Positions 27,254-34,790 of a stretch of 64,000 nt of DNA are shown here, piece after piece. Position 1 is the first letter of the stretch. Each line of letters opens with the position of its first letter. The stretch comes from Gordonia amarae NBRC 15530 (GTDB lineage: Bacteria > Actinomycetota > Actinomycetes > Mycobacteriales > Mycobacteriaceae): assembly GCF_000241345.1 (NCBI RefSeq), contig NZ_BAED01000063.1, positions 62,001 to 126,000 on the forward strand, written 5' to 3'. The notes below the pieces were generated by a model that was given only the letters and a program-made list of their open reading frames with translations, was not told the DNA's origin and searched no databases. The position numbers and the translations under genes are program-made.

Positions 27254-28474
27254 CTACCCGGCGGGAGCGGTGACCGTGGTGGTGACCGTGAACGTGACCG
27301 GAGGAAGGACCGTCGGTGGTTGCGCGGGGACCGTCACGGTCTCGACCTCGGTGACGGTCTCGGTCGCCGTCTCGGTCCGTGTCCGGGTCTCGGTGGCCGT
27401 CCGGGTCGCGGTCTGCGTAGCGGTGGCCGTCTCGGTGTTGCGTTCGGTCACCGTTGCCGCGTTGCCGTCGACCGTCCTGGTGACCGTGGCCCGCGGCCGG
27501 TTGAAGGTCTTCGTGGTCGTCCGGGTGACCGTGGCCGTCGCATCGGAGGTGCTTGCCAGCTTCTCCGGTTCGGAATCGGATCCCCCCGCGATCAACGCTC
27601 CGATGATTCCCCCGAGTGCGAGGGCACCGACGATCGCGGCGGCCGCGGGCCACCACCGGCGCGGCGGCGACGTCGGCGTGTCGGCGACAGCCGCCACGCG
27701 CGTGCGGACGGTCGGGCCGGGCGGTTCCACCGACATCCGCTGCGCCGACATGGCCGCACCGGTCGCACCCGCCAGCGTCGGTGCCGTCGCGATCGAGACG
27801 GGCCTGGCGACCGCGTACTCGAACGCGGGCGCCACACCCGGGAGTTCGGCGCCGGCACCGGTGCACAGCACCTGGGCGACCGACGACCCGCCGGGCATCG
27901 TGGTGACCGCATCGGCCACCGCGTTCGCCCCCGCGGGTTCGGTGATGGGCTCCGGTGCCCCGTCGTTGAATTCGGCGGTGCCGACGATCGCCCCGGACTG
28001 GACGTCGACGGTGATGATGGACCGGCCCGCCGAGGGCACGCCCTCACCGTCGAGATCGACGACGGCGATGATCCCGCCACGGGTCGGTTCGGCCCTGGCC
28101 ACCTCGGCCAGCGCGACCGGGAAGTCCACCATCCGCACCTTCGGCGACCACATCGGTGCCGACGCCCCCGGCGCGAACCGCTCGGCCAGATAGCCGCCGG
28201 TGGACTGGCGGGACGCGGCGATCCCGATGGCGTCGACGGCCAGCGGCACGGAGTCGACGAGTTCGGTGATCGCGTCGAACGCGTCCTGCGGGGTACTGTC
28301 GACGAGGTCGACAATGTTACTGGCGACGATGTCACCGGCGGGTCCTCGGACCACCGAGATGATCGCCTCGTCGGTGACGGTCAGGCCGAGGACGCTGCCG
28401 CTCCCCGCGGCTTCGCGGCGACCGACGGGTACGGTCGGCGCCTCCGAACCCGGCTCGTCGGCGGCATAGGTCAT
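27254..28474 (-). CDS. Single-pass membrane protein with Thr-rich extracytoplasmic tail
   Basis: A 406-residue protein of unknown function. The first 250 residues form a soluble domain starting GSVLGLTVTDEAIISVVRGPAG, which looks like the first strands of an actin/Hsp70-type ATPase, but I see no full set of phosphate motifs. A linker leads to one transmembrane helix near residues 275-297 (WWPAAAAIVGALALGGIIG). The C-terminal roughly 100 residues are almost only Thr with Glu, Arg, Ala and Val in an imperfect repeat. The ATG at 28474 follows GAGGGAC. It lies 144 bases downstream of hspR in the same direction and may be read through from the chaperone operon. Confidence 0.65.
   Translation of the reverse strand: MTYAADEPGSEAPTVPVGRREAAGSGSVLGLTVTDEAIISVVRGPAGDIVASNIVDLVDSTPQDAFDAITELVDSVPLAVDAIGIAASRQSTGGYLAERFAPGASAPMWSPKVRMVDFPVALAEVARAEPTRGGIIAVVDLDGEGVPSAGRSIITVDVQSGAIVGTAEFNDGAPEPITEPAGANAVADAVTTMPGGSSVAQVLCTGAGAELPGVAPAFEYAVARPVSIATAPTLAGATGAAMSAQRMSVEPPGPTVRTRVAAVADTPTSPPRRWWPAAAAIVGALALGGIIGALIAGGSDSEPEKLASTSDATATVTRTTTKTFNRPRATVTRTVDGNAATVTERNTETATATQTATRTATETRTRTETATETVTEVETVTVPAQPPTVLPPVTFTVTTTVTAPAG
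27330..27450. repeat. Imperfect short tandem repeat inside the Thr-rich tail
   Basis: The DNA encoding the tail repeats GTCTCGGT/GCCGTC-type units of about 6-12 bases, which translate to alternating Thr-Glu, Thr-Arg and Thr-Ala dipeptides on the minus strand. The repeat is coding, in frame and length-variable in principle. It is not a CRISPR array. Confidence 0.5.
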
Positions 28475-28618
28475 CGTGCGTGTCCCTCGGTCCAATTCCA
28501 TCCGGCAATCTCATCCGGGCCCGCTGTCCGGGCATCCCACCTACTGTAGGGGTCGCTTTATCACGGGTGCCTGGCACCTCGCGTTCGTTGTCACACCGTT
28601 ACGCTCACACGGAAACGC

Positions 28619-29128
28619 TCACGCGTCTGGGGACCCCGGCTGCCCTTCTGGTCCGGACTGTCCCTCCGACCGGTTGGATCTGCCGTGGTCCGGCCTGCGC
28701 CGGCGCGGTTGCCACACGACGAGCGCACTCGTGCGCGGCACCGGGACCAGCTCACGGCCACGACGCGACCGCGAGCGCTCCAGTTCCTCGGTGAGTTCGC
28801 CGACCCGGACGCGCAGGGCGTCGACCTGATTGCTGAGGTCGATGATGCGTTTGATGCCCGCCAGGTTCACGCCCTCCTCCTGGGACAGACGCTGGATCTC
28901 CCGCAGCAGTTCGACATCGCGGGAACTGTAGCGGCGTCCGCCGCCGCTGGTGCGTTGCGGCGTGACGAGGCCGAGCCGGTCATAGGTGCGCAGCGTCTGC
29001 GCGTGCATTCCGGCCAGCTCGGCCGCCACCGAGATCATGAACACAGCAGTCGAATCGCCCGCGTTGATGCCTTCCCGGCCGGATGCTGAGTCCCTGGCCG
29101 CACGCTCATCGCCCGAATGCGTGTTCAT
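28619..29128 (-). CDS. hspR: Heat-shock repressor HspR, MerR family
   Basis: Represses the dnaK operon and other stress genes by binding HAIR inverted repeats, with DnaK as co-repressor in Streptomyces. The 169-residue protein has the MerR winged helix at about 30-100 with the HspR-typical MISVAAELAGMHAQTLRTYDR, then RTSGGGRRYSSRDVELL and QEEGVNLAGIKRI. A coiled helix and an Arg-rich tail follow. The ATG lies 6 bases after the dnaJ stop, so it is the last gene of dnaK-grpE-dnaJ-hspR and thus autoregulated. Likely targets here include two HAIR-like sites before dnaK and one before lon. Confidence 0.92.
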   Translation of the reverse strand: MNTHSGDERAARDSASGREGINAGDSTAVFMISVAAELAGMHAQTLRTYDRLGLVTPQRTSGGGRRYSSRDVELLREIQRLSQEEGVNLAGIKRIIDLSNQVDALRVRVGELTEELERSRSRRGRELVPVPRTSALVVWQPRRRRPDHGRSNRSEGQSGPEGQPGSPDA

Positions 29129-29134
29129 GGTCGG

Positions 29135-30328
29135 TCACCGTCCCCAGTCGGCCCGCGGATCGAACCCGCTCGAGCGTTCCGCCTGAGCGTAGGCCCGCAT
29201 GGCCTCGCGCGCGGCGTCGTCGAGCTTCGGCGGCACCGCGACCTTCACCGTCACCAGCAGGTCCCCGGCCCCGCCGGCCCGTTTGGGCACGCCCCGGCCC
29301 CGGACTCGCAGCGTGCGGCCATCGGTGGTGCCCGCCGGGATCTTGACGCCCACCGAACCGTCGAGCGTGGGCACCGACACGGTGGCCCCCAGCACGAGTT
29401 CGGAGATGCTCACCGGCAGCACGACCTTGAGGTCCTGGCCGTTGCGGGTGAACACCCGATCGGCCTTGACGTGCACGACCACGTACAGGTCACCCGACGG
29501 CGCCCCGCGCCGTCCGGCCTCCCCCTGCCCTGCCAGGCGGATGCGCTGGCCGTCCTCGACGCCCGGTGGGATGCGGACATTGATGGTGCGGGCACGGACC
29601 TTGACGCCGCTGCCGTCGCAGTCGGTGCACGGGTCGTCGATCCGTGATCCGGTGCCCTGGCAGTCCTGGCAGGGTTCGCTGAAACCGAACGCACCCTGGT
29701 TGCGGCTGACATAACCCGAACCGTTGCACGACGGGCACACCCGCGGGCTGGTACCGGGCTTGGCGCCACTGCCGTGACACGACGTGCACGGCGACGGGCT
29801 GGTCACGCGCAACGGCACGGTGGTGCCGACCGCCGCATCGCGGAAGGTCAGCGTCGTCTCGGTCTCCAGGTCTTTGCCGCGCCGCGGCCGCGAGGTCTGC
29901 TGCGACCGGCCACCACGGTTGAACAGGCCGTCGAAGATGTCGCCGAAACCACCCGATTCGCCGCCACCTCCGCCGCCGAACAGGTCACCGATGTTGAAGT
30001 CGGCACCGGTCGTCGTCGTGTAGGTCGTACCGCCGCCGCCCGGGAAACCGCCGGGGAAGCCGTTGCCGCCGCCACGGAACCGGCCGCCGGCGAACATCGC
30101 GCGGGTCTCGTCGTATTCCTTCTTCTTCTCGGGATCCGACAGAACGCTTTTTGCTTCAGACACCCTCTTGAATCGCTCTTCGGCCTCCGTGTTCCCCGGG
30201 TTGCGATCAGGGTGCAGCTCTGCGGCGAGCTTGCGGTAGGCCTTCTGAATTTCCTCAGACGAAGCGTCAGAAGCAACGCCGAGGTCCTTGTAGAAGTCTC
30301 GTTCGAGCCATTCACGCTGTGGAGCCAT
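29135..30328 (-). CDS. dnaJ: Chaperone DnaJ (DnaJ1)
   Basis: Hsp40 co-chaperone that delivers unfolded proteins to DnaK and stimulates its ATPase. The 397 residues have the J domain (about 10-75) with HPD in ELHPDRNPG, a Gly/Phe-rich region (80-130), and four CxxCxGxG zinc repeats (about 170-240): [24 protein letters not shown] and CTDCDGSG. The C-terminal substrate-binding domains follow. The ATG is preceded by AAGGAGGTGACGTCCG. A 173-base gap with a nested inverted repeat separates it from grpE, which may lower its expression relative to dnaK. Confidence 0.95.
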   Translation of the reverse strand: MAPQREWLERDFYKDLGVASDASSEEIQKAYRKLAAELHPDRNPGNTEAEERFKRVSEAKSVLSDPEKKKEYDETRAMFAGGRFRGGGNGFPGGFPGGGGTTYTTTTGADFNIGDLFGGGGGGESGGFGDIFDGLFNRGGRSQQTSRPRRGKDLETETTLTFRDAAVGTTVPLRVTSPSPCTSCHGSGAKPGTSPRVCPSCNGSGYVSRNQGAFGFSEPCQDCQGTGSRIDDPCTDCDGSGVKVRARTINVRIPPGVEDGQRIRLAGQGEAGRRGAPSGDLYVVVHVKADRVFTRNGQDLKVVLPVSISELVLGATVSVPTLDGSVGVKIPAGTTDGRTLRVRGRGVPKRAGGAGDLLVTVKVAVPPKLDDAAREAMRAYAQAERSSGFDPRADWGR

Positions 30329-30419
30329 CGGACGTCACCTCCTTGGGACGTTGTGGTCGGCGGGTATCGGTGCGATGCCGGCCGACCTGTGTTGATTGTG
30401 AAGTTCTGTGTGTTGTTGC

Positions 30420-30484
30420 TATGCCCGGTGCCGCCTGACACGCGAAGCTATGAAGCTGCTTCGCATCCGACGACACCGGGCATA
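30420..30484. promoter_or_regulatory. Nested inverted repeat in the grpE-dnaJ gap
   Basis: Outer arms TATGCCCGGTG (30420-30430) and CACCGGGCATA (30474-30484) are perfectly complementary. Inside them GCGAAGC (30442-30448) pairs with GCTTCGC (30458-30464). On the operon transcript this is a two-tier hairpin about 90 bases before dnaJ. It could act as a partial terminator, a processing site or a stabiliser that sets the DnaK:DnaJ ratio. Confidence 0.5.
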
Positions 30485-30501
30485 TCGGTAAAGCGATGAA
30501 A

Positions 30502-31194
30502 CTATTCTGCACCCTGCGCATCGGCGGGCTGTTCGCCGGTGCCGGGCTCCGCCGGAGCCCCCGGGGCGTCGGTGACGGTCACCATCGCGGTGCGGATCAC
30601 CTTCTCGCCGAACCGATATCCGCAGCGGTACACATCACCGAGCACCGGGTTGGTGCCGTCGCCGTCGTTCTGGACGGCTTCGTGCAGTTCGGGATCGAAC
30701 GGATCACCGGACTTGCCGAACGGCACCAGTTCCTCCGCGGTGAGCACGGCGATCAGTTTGTCGGCGACGCCCTTGAGCGGGCCGTCGGCGAGGTCGCCGT
30801 GCGCGCGGGCCCGGTCGAGGTCATCGAGGATCGGCAGCAGCTTCTCGGCGAGCACGCGCTTGCCGTAGGCCACCGAACCCTGCTTCTCCTCGGCGCTGCG
30901 CCGCTTGAAGTTGGCGAACTGGGCGCGTTCACGCTGCAGGGCGGCAGTCAGTTCGGCCACCTGCTCGGCGGCCACCTGGGCCGCCGCGTCGGGTGCGGCC
31001 GCGGCCAGCTGCGGCTCGTCGGCAACGGTTTCCGCGGGAGCCTGGTCCGCCGGTACCTCAGTCTGCCCGGCCTGTTCCTGTCCGGCCTGTTCGGCATCTG
31101 CCGCGCCGGGGCGCACCTGTCCCGTCTCGGGATCGATGCGCCGCCGGTCGCTCACGGTGATCGGCTCGTCAGGCTGCGTGCCGGGAGCCGTCAC
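30502..31194 (-). CDS. grpE: Nucleotide-exchange factor GrpE
   Basis: Releases ADP from DnaK. The 230-residue protein has a charged, Pro/Ala/Gln-rich N-terminus, a long coiled-coil helix (about 80-125, [21 protein letters not shown]) and a beta domain ending in [24 protein letters not shown], the GrpE signature. The start is GTG at 31194, overlapping the dnaK stop as GTGA, so translation is coupled to dnaK. Length is at the long end for the family, as usual in actinobacteria. Confidence 0.94.
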   Translation of the reverse strand: MTAPGTQPDEPITVSDRRRIDPETGQVRPGAADAEQAGQEQAGQTEVPADQAPAETVADEPQLAAAAPDAAAQVAAEQVAELTAALQRERAQFANFKRRSAEEKQGSVAYGKRVLAEKLLPILDDLDRARAHGDLADGPLKGVADKLIAVLTAEELVPFGKSGDPFDPELHEAVQNDGDGTNPVLGDVYRCGYRFGEKVIRTAMVTVTDAPGAPAEPGTGEQPADAQGAE

Positions 31195-33032
31195 TTCTTG
31201 TCCTCGTCGACAACCTCGGCGTCCACCACGTCGTCGGCGCCGGCACCCGGAGCGGCACCCTCGTCACCACCGTCGGCGGCGGCGTCTGCCTGGGCCGCGG
31301 CGTAGATGGCCTGGCCCATTTCCTGCGACTGCTCCGACAGCTTCTCGACGGCGGTCTTGATGGCGCCGAGATCGGTACCCTTGAGCGCCTCGTTGGCCTC
31401 GGCGATGCTGGCGTTGACCTTGTCCTTGAGGCCGGCGTCCACCTTGTCCTCGTTGTCCTTGAGGAACTTCTCGGTGTGGTGCACCAGCGACTCGGCCTGG
31501 TTGCGGGTCTCGGCCTCCTCGCGACGCTTCTTGTCCTCGTCGGCGTGTGCCTCGGCGTCCTTGATCATCCGGTCGATCTCGTCCTTGCTCAGGCCCGAAC
31601 CGTCCTGGATGCGGATGCTGTTCTCCTTGCCGGTGCCCTTGTCCTTCGCGGTGACATGCACGATGCCGTTGGCGTCGATGTCGAAGGTCACCTCGATCTG
31701 CGGGGTACCCTGCGGGGCGGGGGCGATGCCGCCGAGCTCGAACGAGCCGAGCAGCTTGTTGTGCGAGGCGATCTCACGCTCACCCTGATACACCTGGATC
31801 TGCACCGACGGCTGGCCGTCCTCGGCGGTGGTGTAGGTCTCCGACCGCTTGGTGGGGATGGTGGTGTTGCGCTCGATCAGCTTGTGCATCACGCCGCCCT
31901 TGGTCTCGATACCCAGCGACAGCGGGGTCACGTCGAGCAGCAGCACGTCCTTGACCTCACCGCGCAGCACGCCGGCCTGCAGGGCAGCGCCCACCGCGAC
32001 GACCTCGTCGGGGTTGACACCCTTGTTGGGCTCCTGGCCGCCGGTCAGTTCCTTGACCAGCTCGGTGACGGCGGGCATACGGGTCGAGCCGCCGACGAGG
32101 ACCACGTGGTCGATGTCGCCGACCGAGATCCCGGCGTCCTTGATCACGGCCTGGAACGGTGCGCGGGTGCGCTCGAGCAGGTCGGAGGTGATCTTCTGGA
32201 ACTCCGAACGGCTCAGCTGCTCGTCGAGGAACAGCGGGTTCTTGTCGGCGTCGACGGTGATGTACGGCAGGTTGATCCCGGTCGACTGCGAGGCCGACAG
32301 TTCGATCTTGGCCTTCTCCGCGGCCTCACGCAGACGCTGCAGGGCCATCTTGTCCTTGGTCAGGTCGATGCCGTTCTGCGACTTGAACTTCTCCACCAGC
32401 CAGTCGACGACGCGCTGGTCCCAGTCGTCGCCACCGAGGTTGTTGTCGCCGGAGGTGGCGCGGACCTCGACGACGCCGTCGCCGATCTCCAGCAGCGAGA
32501 CGTCGAAGGTGCCGCCACCGAGGTCGAAGACCAGGATGGTCTGTTCCTTCTCGCCCTTGTCCAGGCCGTACGCGAGCGCGGCGGCGGTGGGCTCGTTGAC
32601 GATGCGCAGCACGTTCAGGCCGGCGATCTGACCGGCTTCCTTGGTGGCCTGGCGCTGGGAGTCGTTGAAGTAGGCGGGGACGGTGATCACCGCGTCGGTG
32701 ACGTCCTCACCGATGTAGGCCTCGGCGTCGCGCTTGAGCTTCATCAGTGTGCGGGCACTGATCTCCTGCGGGGTGTACTTCTTGTCGTCGATGTCGACGG
32801 TCCAGTCCTCACCCATGTGGCGCTTGACCGAGCGGATGGTGCGGTCGACGTTGGTGACGGCCTGGTTCTTGGCGGGCTGGCCCACCAGGACCTCACCGTT
32901 GCGGGCGAAGGCGACGACGGACGGCGTGGTCCGCGAGCCCTCCGCGTTGGCGATGACGGTCGATTCGCCACCTTCCAGCACCGACACGACGGAGTTGGTG
33001 GTGCCGAGGTCGATTCCAACAGCACGTGACAT
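31191..33032 (-). CDS. dnaK: Chaperone DnaK (Hsp70)
   Basis: ATP-driven Hsp70 chaperone. The 613 residues start with the phosphate-1 motif [10 protein letters not shown], have [14 protein letters not shown] and [12 protein letters not shown] in the ATPase domain (1-360), a conserved linker [16 protein letters not shown] and a substrate-binding domain with lid. The C-terminus is Ala/Gly/Asp-rich (DEDKK end). A good AGGAGGAAAAACAG site precedes the ATG. It heads the dnaK-grpE-dnaJ-hspR operon, and HAIR-type repeats upstream indicate HspR control. Confidence 0.97.
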   Translation of the reverse strand: MSRAVGIDLGTTNSVVSVLEGGESTVIANAEGSRTTPSVVAFARNGEVLVGQPAKNQAVTNVDRTIRSVKRHMGEDWTVDIDDKKYTPQEISARTLMKLKRDAEAYIGEDVTDAVITVPAYFNDSQRQATKEAGQIAGLNVLRIVNEPTAAALAYGLDKGEKEQTILVFDLGGGTFDVSLLEIGDGVVEVRATSGDNNLGGDDWDQRVVDWLVEKFKSQNGIDLTKDKMALQRLREAAEKAKIELSASQSTGINLPYITVDADKNPLFLDEQLSRSEFQKITSDLLERTRAPFQAVIKDAGISVGDIDHVVLVGGSTRMPAVTELVKELTGGQEPNKGVNPDEVVAVGAALQAGVLRGEVKDVLLLDVTPLSLGIETKGGVMHKLIERNTTIPTKRSETYTTAEDGQPSVQIQVYQGEREIASHNKLLGSFELGGIAPAPQGTPQIEVTFDIDANGIVHVTAKDKGTGKENSIRIQDGSGLSKDEIDRMIKDAEAHADEDKKRREEAETRNQAESLVHHTEKFLKDNEDKVDAGLKDKVNASIAEANEALKGTDLGAIKTAVEKLSEQSQEMGQAIYAAAQADAAADGGDEGAAPGAGADDVVDAEVVDEDKK

Positions 33033-33179
33033 CTGTTTTTCCTCCTGTGTTCAGGGCGTGCGCCCAAGTTCTGTGGTTCCGGCGCCGTACGACGCGGGGG
33101 TTGGTTTCCCGAAACCTGCGCAGGCACTCAACTTCAGTGCAGCCGACTCATGTTCTAGCGGAAGCGTCGTCTGCGGTCA

Positions 33180-33206
33180 ACTCAAGTTGAGTGGTACTTG
33201 CTCAAG
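33180..33206. promoter_or_regulatory. HAIR-type HspR operator 1 (dnaK promoter)
   Basis: GTTGAGT (33186-33192), a 7-base spacer and GCTCAAG (33200-33206) match the HspR consensus CTTGAGT-N7-ACTCAAG in 12 of 14 positions. A further ACTCAAG half (33180-33186) overlaps it and makes the palindrome ACTCAAGTTGAGT. It lies about 150 bases before the dnaK start. Confidence 0.75.
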
Positions 33207-33263
33207 TTTCTCGATGGGTCCAACGGGTGGGGTGGCGGATATGTTCCCCGATCCCCGAAAAAA

Positions 33264-33284
33264 GTTGAGCGAACTTCACTCATG
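33264..33284. promoter_or_regulatory. HAIR-type HspR operator 2
   Basis: GTTGAGC (33264-33270), a 7-base spacer and ACTCATG (33278-33284) match the HAIR consensus in 11 of 14 positions. It is nearer the MpaB-type gene (92 bases before its start) than dnaK, so it may control that gene or act with operator 1. Confidence 0.55.
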
Positions 33285-33375
33285 TTCGCCGTACGGCGTT
33301 CACCTGCCCACCCGACCGCCGACCGCCGAACCCGGGCATTACAGTGCGATCAGGTCCGTTTTCTTGGGAGGGACG

Positions 33376-34704
33376 ATGGCGACGTACTACCCCGAACTGG
33401 CTGCCCGGGTACTCCGGCAGGCCCAAGATCTGCCCGAGTTGTACGGGGATTTCGACTTCGCCGCGACCCCCGAGCGGTTCACCACCGACCCGGCCGTCAC
33501 GAGCGCCCTTCCGCCGCGTCGCGGTGATCGCCGCGGGTACCTCGATGATCGGCGGCTCGTGGAGCTGATGCGCACCGCCCTTTACCTCGGCGATGTCCCC
33601 GCCGACCGGGTCGCCGCGCTGTCCGCGCGCCATTCGGTGACCGATCTGGTCACCCTGATCAGGCGGGTGTGCCGCGAGGGCGCCGAGAACGTGCCCGGGG
33701 CACCCGCCGAATTGGCAGCCCTGCTGGAGGTCATGTCGGACAAGCCCGACTGGATCGACCACGATCTCATCGAACGCGGCGCCGCGCGGTCGCGCCTGAT
33801 CACCGGGCTCGTCGCCCCGTTCGTGACCCGCGGCGCGTTCATCGCCACCTTCACCAACAGCTATGCGGCGCTGCCGATGACGCTCACGGGCGCGCTGTCG
33901 GGCAGGCGGGCGGCGCACCGCGTCAACGAGACCAACGCCTTCTTCGCCGTCACCACCCTGCCCGGGGCGCTGGAACGGTTCGGCCCCGGTTTCGAGGCGG
34001 CCGTGATGGTTCGCGTCATGCACTCGATGGTGCGCTACAACGCGCTCGGGCGCCCCGCCCCCGGCAAGGAGCGCCGGCGCGCGTGGGACGCGAGCGTGTA
34101 CGGACTGCCCATCCCCCAGCTCGACCAGTTGCCGGCAGGCATGATCGGCCCATACCTGGTGTCGCTGGGCGCGTTGCGGCTGGGCCGCGCCTTCACCGAC
34201 GACGAACGCGCGATGATCGAGTTCTACCGGTACCGGTGTTTTCTGCTCGGCCTCCCCGAGGAACTCCTGCCGAGCGACCCCGCGGGCATCGTCGACATGT
34301 TCCATGCCCGGGGCGCCACCCTGCGGGAGGATTTCGACGACTCCTGCCGCGCCCTGGTCACCTCGACGATGGATGCGTATCTACGGCCCACGGACCGGCT
34401 CTTCGACCGCATGGCCGACGCGGTGGAGAAAACCTACAGCAAGGCCGCCTTCTGCGCCGCGTTCTGCGATTTCAACCCCAGAGCCGCGAGCCGGATGGGG
34501 GTCGACATCGGGGTGCGCGATGCGGCGCGCATCGCCGCGACCGGCCCGTTCATCGGCGGCCGGCTGGTCGCGGTGGCGCTGGCCGGGCGGGTCCCGAGAC
34601 TACGGGAGGCATCGGGCAGGTATCTGACCGGCCGGGTCCGTCACCGGCTCGAGGTCTACGGCGTGCCCGAATACACCACCGATCACCGCGAATACGCGCA
34701 CTGA
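33376..34704 (+). CDS. MpaB/latex-clearing-protein-type oxygenase (DUF2236)
   Basis: A 442-residue, mostly helical protein of the DUF2236 family, which includes the rubber oxygenase Lcp and fungal MpaB. The family's haem-binding region is recognisable: HRVNETNAFFAV followed about 35 residues later by VRVMHSMVRYN, where the His would be the axial ligand. No signal peptide is seen, unlike secreted Lcp, so it is probably cytoplasmic and its substrate is not rubber latex outside the cell. The ATG follows GGGAGGGACG. It is divergent from dnaK across HAIR-type sites and ends at a strong terminator shared with lon. Confidence 0.7.
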   Translation: MATYYPELAARVLRQAQDLPELYGDFDFAATPERFTTDPAVTSALPPRRGDRRGYLDDRRLVELMRTALYLGDVPADRVAALSARHSVTDLVTLIRRVCREGAENVPGAPAELAALLEVMSDKPDWIDHDLIERGAARSRLITGLVAPFVTRGAFIATFTNSYAALPMTLTGALSGRRAAHRVNETNAFFAVTTLPGALERFGPGFEAAVMVRVMHSMVRYNALGRPAPGKERRRAWDASVYGLPIPQLDQLPAGMIGPYLVSLGALRLGRAFTDDERAMIEFYRYRCFLLGLPEELLPSDPAGIVDMFHARGATLREDFDDSCRALVTSTMDAYLRPTDRLFDRMADAVEKTYSKAAFCAAFCDFNPRAASRMGVDIGVRDAARIAATGPFIGGRLVAVALAGRVPRLREASGRYLTGRVRHRLEVYGVPEYTTDHREYAH

Positions 34705-34715
34705 CCGAACAACCG

Positions 34716-34778
34716 AAACCCCACCGATACGGTCCGGCATCGACATTATTGCGATGCCCGGACGTATCGGTGGGGTTT
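34716..34778. terminator. 63-base bidirectional terminator between MpaB-type gene and lon
   Basis: Perfect 16-base outer arms, AAACCCCACCGATACG (34716-34731) and its complement ending in GGGGTTT (34763-34778), enclose a second stem (GGCATCG with CGATGCC) and an A/T loop. T-tracts follow the stem on either strand. It sits between two converging genes and should stop transcription both ways. Confidence 0.88.
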
Positions 34779-34790
34779 GTGGGCGTGTTC

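Larger units (their letters stand above)
33033..33375. other. 343-base divergent control region, dnaK versus MpaB-type gene
   Basis: No gene is seen. The interval holds the dnaK leader and promoter and, to the right, the leader of the MpaB-type gene. Two HAIR-like inverted repeats (33186-33206, 33264-33284) and an adjoining ACTCAA-G-TTGAGT palindrome (33180-33192) lie in it, so HspR could act on both directions. Confidence 0.6.

Noticed and set aside
31476-33029. 517-residue open frame on the plus strand opposite dnaK
   Set aside because: It mirrors the dnaK codons exactly and has no ribosome site or domain; dnaK is unmistakable on the other strand.
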